Below the pieces are notes generated by a model. That model was not told the origin of the DNA and ran no database searches. It saw only the letters and a list, made by a program, of their open reading frames with translations. A stretch of 64,000 nucleotides of DNA from Rhabdothermincola sediminis. GTDB lineage: Bacteria > Actinomycetota > Acidimicrobiia > Acidimicrobiales > Acidimicrobilacustridaceae. The DNA is taken from the NCBI RefSeq assembly GCF_014805525.1, contig NZ_JACFSZ010000004.1, forward strand, positions 1 through 64,000. Reading direction: 5' to 3'. The translations under genes and the position numbers were made by a program. Positions 58,721 through 64,000 of the stretch are shown in pieces. Each line of letters starts with the position of its first letter. The first letter of the stretch is position 1.

Positions 58721-58726
58721 TAGCTT
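58721..58726 (+). promoter_or_regulatory. -10 box TAGCTT of serS
   Basis: TAGCTT is 8 nt before the serS ATG, with no Shine-Dalgarno sequence, indicating a leaderless transcript divergent from the ABC exporter. Confidence 0.55.
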
Positions 58727-58734
58727 CTGCGAGC

Positions 58735-60027
58735 ATGCTCGACGTCCGCCGAGTGCGCACCGACTTCGACTCCGTCCTCGCTGCGCTGGAGCGCCGGCAC
58801 GATCCCTCGCTCCCCGCGCAGCTCGAGCGGGTTCGTGATCTCGACGCTCGCCTGCGGGAGCTGGTGGGTGAGCGTGACGAGCTGCGATCCCGGGTGAAGG
58901 AGCTCTCCAAGCAGGTCGGCACGCTGCATCGAGACGGCAGGACCAGCGAAGCCGAAGCGCTGCAGGACGAGAGCCGACGGCTCGGCGAACGTGAGCACCA
59001 GCTCGACGCCGAAGCCGATGCGGTCGGGCAGGAACTGCGAGGACTGCTCCTGCGGATCCCGAACGTGCCGGCCGATGACGCGCCCGACGGCCGTAGCGAC
59101 GAGGACAACGTCGTGGTCCGGGTGGAGGGGTTCGATCCGAACGGGTATGCCGAGCACCAGCGGGTTCCCCACTGGGACGTGGGCGCCCAGCTCGGCATCC
59201 TCGACCTGGAACGGGCGGTGAAGATCTCCGGCGCCATGTTCACCATGTTCCGCCGGCAGGGGGCAACCCTGGCTCGGGCCCTGTGCCAGCTCGCGCTCGA
59301 TCGCAACGCCGATGCCTTCGAAGAGGTGCGCCCACCCAGCCTGGTGTCGTCCTCGACCCTCACCGCCACGGGCCAGCTCCCCAAGTTCGCCGACGATGCG
59401 TACCACGTTGAGCGCGACGACCTGTGGTGCATCCCCACCGCGGAAGTGCCGCTGACCTCGATCGCCAAGGATGAGATCCTCGCCGAGGAGGACCTTCCCA
59501 TGCGGCTCATGGCCTACACCCCCTGCTTCCGGCGGGAGGCGGGTTCCGCGGGGCGTGACACCCGGGGCCTGCTGAGGGTCCACGAGTTCGACAAGGTCGA
59601 GATCCTTGCCTACACGACGCCTGAGCAGGCACCAGCCATGCTCGAGGAGTTGCTCGCCCGAGCCGAGGGGACCATCGCCGCGCTCGGGCTCGCCTACCGG
59701 GTCCTCGACATCTGCACCGGCGATCTCGGGCAGTCCCACCACCGCTCGTTCGATCTGGAGGTGTACGCCCCCGGCGTCGACCGCTGGCTCGAGGTCTCCT
59801 CCGTGTCGTGGTTCAGCGACTACCAGGCTCGCAGGGCCAACATTCGCTACCGCCCGACCGGGGAGAGGCGAATCGAGATGGTCCACACCCTGAACGGCTC
59901 GGCGCTCGCCGTGCCCCGGGTGTGGGCAGCGCTCGTGGAGACCTACCGCCAGCCGGACGGATCGGTGGTGCTCCCGGACGTGCTGGCCCCTTACCTGCGA
60001 GGGGGCACCGTCATCGAGGCCCGCTGA
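58735..60027 (+). CDS. serS: Seryl-tRNA synthetase
   Basis: 430 residues. The N-terminal antiparallel coiled coil (LRELVGERDELRSRVKELSK, about 25-105) grips the long variable arm of tRNA-Ser. The class II core follows: FTMFRRQGATLARAL, PTAEVPLTSIAKDEILAEED, YTPCFRREAGSAGRDTRGLL (motif 2) and the motif 3 region LNGSALAVPRVWAALVETYR. Leaderless start at 58735. The two SdhC/D-like genes follow after 3 bp. Confidence 0.97.
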   Translation: MLDVRRVRTDFDSVLAALERRHDPSLPAQLERVRDLDARLRELVGERDELRSRVKELSKQVGTLHRDGRTSEAEALQDESRRLGEREHQLDAEADAVGQELRGLLLRIPNVPADDAPDGRSDEDNVVVRVEGFDPNGYAEHQRVPHWDVGAQLGILDLERAVKISGAMFTMFRRQGATLARALCQLALDRNADAFEEVRPPSLVSSSTLTATGQLPKFADDAYHVERDDLWCIPTAEVPLTSIAKDEILAEEDLPMRLMAYTPCFRREAGSAGRDTRGLLRVHEFDKVEILAYTTPEQAPAMLEELLARAEGTIAALGLAYRVLDICTGDLGQSHHRSFDLEVYAPGVDRWLEVSSVSWFSDYQARRANIRYRPTGERRIEMVHTLNGSALAVPRVWAALVETYRQPDGSVVLPDVLAPYLRGGTVIEAR

Positions 60028-60030
60028 GCG

Positions 60031-60396
60031 GTGGCGAAGCCGCCGCCGCCGCCGGGACCGTCGCCGTCGGGATCGGCCACCGTCGCGGCGTTCGTACTCT
60101 ACGGGTGGGTGCTCGTCTGGTCGGCGGCGATCGCAGCAGCGGGGTTCGACGTCTCGATCTTCAACGGGCTGTGGCGGCTGGCCGGCACCCTCGGTGGGCG
60201 GATCCTGCTGTGCCTGGTGGTGGTGTGCGCGCTGTTCCACACCGTCGATGGGCTGCGCCGATTGGTGCTCGATGGCGCTCGGGATGTGGCCCGCTGCGAT
60301 CTGGCGGCGCGACTGGCAGCGGTCTTCCTCACCGCGGCGCTGGGCGTCCCCGCGAGCCTGGTGATCCTCTGGCCCGCTCTCGGAGGTCAGCGGTGA
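60031..60396 (+). CDS. Succinate dehydrogenase cytochrome b subunit-like protein (SdhC)
   Basis: 121 residues from a GTG, 3 bp after serS. After a Pro-rich head there are three helices: AFVLYGWVLVWSAAIAAAGF, ILLCLVVVCALFHTVDGLRR and FLTAALGVPASLVILW. The FHTVDGLRRLVLD motif matches the SdhC pattern HxxxGLRxxxxD, where the His binds heme b. Length is typical. No sdhA or sdhB lies nearby, which is unusual. The assignment rests on this motif and the paired gene that follows. Confidence 0.65.
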   Translation: MAKPPPPPGPSPSGSATVAAFVLYGWVLVWSAAIAAAGFDVSIFNGLWRLAGTLGGRILLCLVVVCALFHTVDGLRRLVLDGARDVARCDLAARLAAVFLTAALGVPASLVILWPALGGQR

Positions 60397-60749
60397 GCGC
60401 ACCGGTCGAGCGGCCGGTCGCACCGTGGAGCTGGCACCTGGGTCGCGCTTCGGCCATCGTGCTCGCCGTACTGTTGCCGGTCGAGCTGGTGTCCTGGCTG
60501 ATCGTTCCCGACGTGGCCCGATGGGATGCGGTGCGGCTGGCCGCGCGCTGGGAGAGCCCGGTGTGGAGGGTCGCCGACTGGTCGTTCCTCGTGCTGGGAC
60601 TGCTGCACGCCACGCTCGGGGCGCGTGAGCGGCTCGGTCGGGCCCTCCGGCCCGGTGCGGCGCTGGCGCTGGCCGACGCCGCGGTCCTCTGCGCCGGTGT
60701 CGCTCTGGGGCTGCTCGGGACCCGCACCGCGTTCACCTTGGGGCTGTGA
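60393..60749 (+). CDS. Succinate dehydrogenase membrane anchor-like protein (SdhD)
   Basis: 118 residues from a GTG overlapping the previous stop by 4 bp. Three helices; WSWHLGRASAIVLAVLLPVE opens the protein and WSFLVLGLLHATLGARERL contains the His expected of SdhD-type anchors. It probably forms a membrane pair with the SdhC-like protein. The catalytic flavoprotein and iron-sulfur subunits must be elsewhere. A minus-strand LLM gene follows. Confidence 0.55.
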   Translation: MSAPVERPVAPWSWHLGRASAIVLAVLLPVELVSWLIVPDVARWDAVRLAARWESPVWRVADWSFLVLGLLHATLGARERLGRALRPGAALALADAAVLCAGVALGLLGTRTAFTLGL

Positions 60750-60783
60750 GCGCTCGTCGCGCCAGGGCGGCTGACCGCGCTGC

Positions 60784-61725
60784 TCAGGGGAGCAGGCGTA
60801 GGACCTGCTCGCCGAGGAGCCTCAGGTGGTCCAGGTCGTCGAAGTCCAGCACCTGTAGGTAGATGCGGTCGGCGCCGGCTTCGGCGTAGTTGGCGATCCG
60901 ATCGAGCACTTCAGCGGGTCGACCGGCGAGGTGGTTCTCGCGCAGCTCCTCGACGCTTCGGCCGATGTTGCCGGCTCGGCGCGCCACGTCTTCATCGTCC
61001 TCGCCGCAGCACACGGTGAGGGCGGCGGAGAAGCGCATCGAGTCGGGATCACGCTCGGCGGCCTCGCACGCAGCGCGCACCCGTTCGCGCTGGGTCACGA
61101 ACACCTCGATCGGGGCGAAGGGGACGTTGAACTCGGCGGCGTAGCGGGCTGCCAGGCGGGGTGTGCGCACCTCGCCGAACCCACCCATGATGATCGGTGG
61201 GCCGTTGATCTGGAGCGGTTTCGGGAGCGCCGGCGACCCGACGACGCCGTAGTGGCGGCCCTCGAACGTGTACTGCGAGTCGGGCGGGCAGTGCCAGAGA
61301 CCCGTGATGACCTCGAGCTGCTCCTCGAGCAGGTCGAAGCGGTCGGCGAGAGCGGGGAAGGGGATGCCGTAGGCGACGTGCTCGTCGCCGTACCAGCCGG
61401 CTCCGAGCCCCAGTTCGACCCGGCCCCCGCTCATCTGGTCGACCTGGGCCACCGCGACCGCGAGCGGCCCCGGGAGGCGGAAGGTCACCGAGCACACCAG
61501 TGTGCCGAGCCGGAGACGGGACGTCTCGCGAGCCAGGGCACCGAGGGTGACCCAGCTGTCGGTGGGGCCGGGGTTGAGCGCGGTCTCGCTCAGACCGGGG
61601 ATCTTCAGCCAGTGATCCGATCGGAAGAAGCCCTCGAAGCCCTCGGCTTCCGCGACCTGAGCCATCGCCAGTTGCTGGTCGTAGGTCGCTCCCTGCTGAG
61701 GTTCCACCATGATCCGGAGGTCCAT
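60784..61725 (-). CDS. LLM-class (probably F420-dependent) oxidoreductase
   Basis: 313 residues from the ATG at 61725, preceded by TAGGGT with a 7-nt gap; a GTG three codons upstream is less likely. The luciferase-like barrel shows AQVAEAEGFEGFFRSDHWLK, LGTLVCSVTFRLPGPLAVAV, GGRVELGLGAGWYGDEHVAY (cofactor loop) and INGPPIIMGGFGEVRTPRLA. The TIGR03560-like pattern and the actinobacterial setting favour F420 over FMN. The substrate is unknown. Confidence 0.88.
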   Translation of the reverse strand: MDLRIMVEPQQGATYDQQLAMAQVAEAEGFEGFFRSDHWLKIPGLSETALNPGPTDSWVTLGALARETSRLRLGTLVCSVTFRLPGPLAVAVAQVDQMSGGRVELGLGAGWYGDEHVAYGIPFPALADRFDLLEEQLEVITGLWHCPPDSQYTFEGRHYGVVGSPALPKPLQINGPPIIMGGFGEVRTPRLAARYAAEFNVPFAPIEVFVTQRERVRAACEAAERDPDSMRFSAALTVCCGEDDEDVARRAGNIGRSVEELRENHLAGRPAEVLDRIANYAEAGADRIYLQVLDFDDLDHLRLLGEQVLRLLP

Positions 61726-61732
61726 GGGAGGC

Positions 61733-61738
61733 ACCCTA
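61733..61738 (-). promoter_or_regulatory. -10 box TAGGGT of the LLM oxidoreductase
   Basis: On the minus strand TAGGGT lies 7 nt before the ATG at 61725 and supports that start. Confidence 0.45.
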
Positions 61739-61761
61739 GGGCGTGGACAGGTGATCGGTCG

Positions 61762-62631
61762 CTACGACCCCTGGTCGACCCGTGACCGCCGGGCGAGGGC
61801 GGCGGTCACGGTGGCGGCAATCGCCAGGGCGAGCAGCAGCCCGATCCGCACCGGCCCCACCTGCTGGATCCAGTTGCTGATCCGGGCGTTGAGATCGAAC
61901 ACGAAGCCGGCCACGGCGCCGCCGCCGGTGGCACCGGAACGGATCCGCAGCTCGTACCACCCGTAGTACGCCACATACACCCCTGCAAGGAGGAGCAGCG
62001 CGCCGGAGACCCGGTTCACGTACGGGAGGAACGACCGCATGCGGCGCACCATCCCCTGCCGGGCGAGCGCCGTGGCGAGCGTCAGGACCATGAGCACGAG
62101 TCCCATGCCGAGCCCGTAGGCGAGGAAGACCGCGATCCCGGAGGCGGCGTTGGCGGTGTCGAACACGCCGGCGACCGCGGCGAGGAAGGTGGGTAGGGTG
62201 CACGACAGCGACACGAGGGCGTACGAGATGCCGAACAGGAACACCGACCAGAGCTCCTGGCGATCGGCGCCTCTCGCCATCTTCAGCAGGTTGAGGGAAA
62301 CGGTCCGGCCGGCCAGCAGGGCGACGCCCAGCCCGGCCAGTACCGCACCGAGCAGGATCGTGAGCCACGGCAACCGCTCCTGCACCGCGTCGAGGACCGG
62401 ATCGAGCACGATGCCGAGCAGTCCGAACACGACCAGGAAGCCAGCGGTCATCGCCACTCCCACCGCGAGCGCTCGGAGCACGTTCGCCTGCGGAGGATCG
62501 TCGGTGGTGGGTCGGGAGCTCTCCAGCCCGAGGAAGTACGACACGTAGGCCGGCAGCATGGCGAAACCGCAGGGGTTGAAAGTGGCGACCATGCCGACCC
62601 CGAACGCGTACGCGACCGGCGCGTCGATCAC
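61762..62631 (-). CDS. ccdA: CcdA/DsbD-type thiol-electron membrane transporter
   Basis: 289 residues from the GTG at 62631, overlapping the TlpA gene stop by 4 bp. Six or more helices with the two signature cysteines in ATFNPCGFAMLPAYVSYFLG and LVSLSCTLPTFLAAVAG. The extra C-terminal helices (about 205-280) exceed the minimal CcdA. It carries reducing power from cytoplasmic thioredoxin to the outside, probably to the TlpA-like protein encoded just upstream, for cytochrome c or CuA assembly. Confidence 0.9.
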   Translation of the reverse strand: MIDAPVAYAFGVGMVATFNPCGFAMLPAYVSYFLGLESSRPTTDDPPQANVLRALAVGVAMTAGFLVVFGLLGIVLDPVLDAVQERLPWLTILLGAVLAGLGVALLAGRTVSLNLLKMARGADRQELWSVFLFGISYALVSLSCTLPTFLAAVAGVFDTANAASGIAVFLAYGLGMGLVLMVLTLATALARQGMVRRMRSFLPYVNRVSGALLLLAGVYVAYYGWYELRIRSGATGGGAVAGFVFDLNARISNWIQQVGPVRIGLLLALAIAATVTAALARRSRVDQGS

Positions 62632-63260
62632 GACAGGAGCTCCTCGTCGATGATCCGCCGGAGTTCGGTGGCGTCGAGTTTCCCGGCATGCACCCGAGCC
62701 ACCGTGCCGTCGGCTCGCACGAACACCGTGGTGGGCATCGCGACCCCACCGAATGCCCGCAGCAGATCCCCGGTGGGGTCGCGCCCGGTGTCGTAGGTGA
62801 TGCCCGTGCGGGCGATGAGTGCCCGGGCGCTGGCGGGCTGCTCGGTGACGTTCAGCCCGAGGAACGCCACCCGGTCGCCGAGGCTTGCGTGGACCCGTTC
62901 GAACTCGGGCATTTCGTCGACACACGGGGTGCACCAGGATGCGAAGAAGTTCACCACGAGGGGTGCGCCCTCGTAGTCCGTGAACGAACCGGTGCCCCCG
63001 TCGAAGCGCTCGAACGACTCGTCCGGCACCCGTTGGCCGGTGACCTCCCGCCCTGCCAGACCGGTGGGCGCCGGTGCGTTCGGATCGAGGCGGGTCACCC
63101 CGCCGTCTCCCGGCGCGGTGAATGCCGCGACGGTGGCGATGGCGAGCAGCACCGTGGCGAGGGCGAGCGCCCACCACAGCATGCGGGCCCGGCGAGCACG
63201 CCCGGTGTCTGGAGCCGGGGGGTCTGTGGCGTGGCTCCGTTCGGTCGGGGGGGAATCCAT
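62628..63260 (-). CDS. TlpA-like membrane-anchored thioredoxin
   Basis: 210 residues from the ATG at 63260. One N-terminal membrane helix (about 27-48, MLWWALALATVLLAIATVAA), then a thioredoxin fold with NFFASWCTPCVDEMPEFERV (active Cys pair WCTPC) and the cis-Pro loop VAMPTTVFVRADG. Located outside the membrane. It overlaps ccdA by 4 bp, so the two form a reductant relay. A role in the caa3 oxidase or its cytochrome c domain is inferred. Confidence 0.92.
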   Translation of the reverse strand: MDSPPTERSHATDPPAPDTGRARRARMLWWALALATVLLAIATVAAFTAPGDGGVTRLDPNAPAPTGLAGREVTGQRVPDESFERFDGGTGSFTDYEGAPLVVNFFASWCTPCVDEMPEFERVHASLGDRVAFLGLNVTEQPASARALIARTGITYDTGRDPTGDLLRAFGGVAMPTTVFVRADGTVARVHAGKLDATELRRIIDEELLS

Positions 63261-63307
63261 GGGGTGCGCCCGACGGTACCGCCACCGCTGCGGAACACGC
63301 ACGACAG

Positions 63308-63341
63308 GAGCGGCCCGCCCCGGGGGGAGGGCGGGCCGCTC
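63308..63341 (-). terminator. 13-bp perfect hairpin after whiB
   Basis: GAGCGGCCCGCCC (63308-63320) pairs with its complement at 63329-63341 round an 8-nt loop. It lies between whiB (stop at 63512) and tlpA, both on the minus strand, and would separate the two units. Nothing else is visible in 63342-63511. Confidence 0.65.
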
Positions 63342-63511
63342 CGCTGTCGGCGGGGACCATCGACAGGTCCGGGATCGCACGTCGAGCGGAGGGGGAAGCC
63401 GCTCGGGCTGTCACCCGGGCTGTGTGGGATGGCCCGATGTCGGCCTCCGGGTGGGGGATCTCGCCCGGCGCCGGGATGATGGCGCCTTCGAGCCGGCCGG
63501 ATCGGTGCCGA

Positions 63512-63856
63512 TCAGGCGGTCCGGAGGTGCGTCCGGAGGTGTGCCGGTACCGGGATGTCGGGCAGCTGGTCCTCCGGGCGGGGGTGCTTCGGGGGGCGTC
63601 CCCGACGCCGTTTGGTGGCCAGGATCTTGCCGTTGAGGAACAGCTGCCCACCCCACACACCCCACGGTTCGCGGCGGGCGATGGCGCCTTCGAGGCATTC
63701 GAGGATCACCGGGCACTCCGAGCAGATGGTCTTCGCTCGGGCGATGTCCTGCAGCTCCTCCGAGAAGAAGACCGCCGCGAGCGAGGCTTCGCCGTCACGG
63801 CAACGGGCCTCGCCCCACCAGTCCTCGATGATGCTCCCGCTCAGCTGGGCGAGCAT
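63512..63856 (-). CDS. WhiB-family iron-sulfur transcription factor with AT-hook-like tail
   Basis: 114 residues from the ATG at 63856, which has a GGAAGGA SD; the open frame upstream (to 63961) is not conserved. Four cysteines bind the [4Fe-4S] cluster: one in GEARCRDGEA and three in TICSECPVILECLEG (C-x2-C-x5-C). The GVWGGQ turn is intact. The C-terminal KRRRGRPPKHP resembles an AT-hook and probably contacts the minor groove. WhiB proteins regulate with the primary sigma factor in actinobacteria. I cannot decide which WhiB subgroup this is. Confidence 0.93.
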   Translation of the reverse strand: MLAQLSGSIIEDWWGEARCRDGEASLAAVFFSEELQDIARAKTICSECPVILECLEGAIARREPWGVWGGQLFLNGKILATKRRRGRPPKHPRPEDQLPDIPVPAHLRTHLRTA

Positions 63857-63961
63857 GTGGTCCTTCCCCTTCGTCGAACCACCGGCCTCTTCGGCGGTGG
63901 CGGTGTGTGTCAGGTGCGTCGGTGCAGTCAGGCGTGGGTGCAACGGTTCTCCGAGATGCAA

Positions 63962-63989
63962 GAAGGCCGCCGGTTTCCCGGCGGCCTTC
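63962..63989. terminator. 12-bp perfect hairpin at the right edge
   Basis: GAAGGCCGCCGG (63962-63973) pairs perfectly with CCGGCGGCCTTC (63978-63989) round TTTC. It is upstream of whiB and probably ends a gene beyond the window. Confidence 0.65.
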
Positions 63990-64000
63990 GGAGCGATCCT

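Noticed and set aside
61762-63660. 632-codon minus-strand frame running through ccdA and tlpA
   Set aside because: Only the part from 62631 down is ccdA. The rest is a shadow over tlpA and the whiB end.

Overview
The window is high-GC DNA with a strongly actinobacterial gene content: WhiB, HspR with HAIR-type operators, the ergothioneine cluster egtABCD, an F420/LLM-type oxidoreductase, a caa3 oxidase with a cytochrome c-fused subunit II, an EtfD-like iron-sulfur reductase, and many leaderless genes with a TANNNT box 6-9 nt before the start codon. The proteins read most like the class Acidimicrobiia, but that placement is inference from gene content, not from a marker tree.

Layout. (1) 1-8931 is an integrated, mobilizable element lying against the 3' end of a tRNA-Gly(CCC) gene. 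It carries the tail of an IS630-type transposase, an excisionase-like protein, a winged-helix protein, a MobF relaxase/helicase broken by one in-frame TAG, a DUF6933-like protein, a tightly coupled four-gene minus-strand operon built round a TIGR04255 protein, a tiny basic protein and a tyrosine integrase. The left end lies outside the window. (2) 9-16.6 kb: dcd, a 3 x 62-bp tandem palindromic repeat, a receiver protein overlapping an EtfD-like iron-sulfur protein, a cyclic-nucleotide-binding protein, a GlnR-like winged-helix regulator beside amt-glnK, and gpmA. (3) 16.6-27.9 kb: the heat-shock operon dnaK-grpE-dnaJ-hspR, the convergent egtABCD operon and clpB; dnaK and clpB each have a HAIR-like operator. 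(4) 28-40.6 kb: purine biosynthesis (purA, D, E, B, C, S, Q, L, F, M), interrupted by two small conserved genes and by a second locus of the palindromic repeat. (5) 40.6-46.5 kb: a zinc-ribbon protein with ParA, pyrE, an ACT-domain malic enzyme, a HAD protein, three tRNA genes (Phe, Asp, Glu) and a membrane-anchored HExxH protein. (6) 46.5-57 kb: DUF2017, clpS, heme A synthesis (ctaA, ctaB) and a terminal oxidase cluster. The cluster opens with a subunit I homologue that has lost every heme and copper ligand, a subunit III-like protein and an unknown membrane protein, followed by normal subunits II, I, III and IV. (7) 57-64 kb: an ABC-2 exporter, serS, an SdhC/SdhD-like pair, an LLM oxidoreductase, TlpA plus CcdA, and a WhiB regulator.

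How the parts fit. HspR is encoded in the operon it probably represses and has a likely second site at clpB. The GlnR-like protein sits between two sets of GAAAC half-sites spaced as in GlnR boxes and probably controls amt-glnK. ctaA, ctaB and ctaC-F supply heme A and the oxidase, while TlpA/CcdA could supply reductant for cytochrome c or CuA assembly. The best candidates for undescribed biology are the ligand-less oxidase module (49462-52546), the TIGR04255 operon with its inverted-repeat operator (4774-7345), and the dispersed palindromic repeat family (9727-9923 and 35471-35577).
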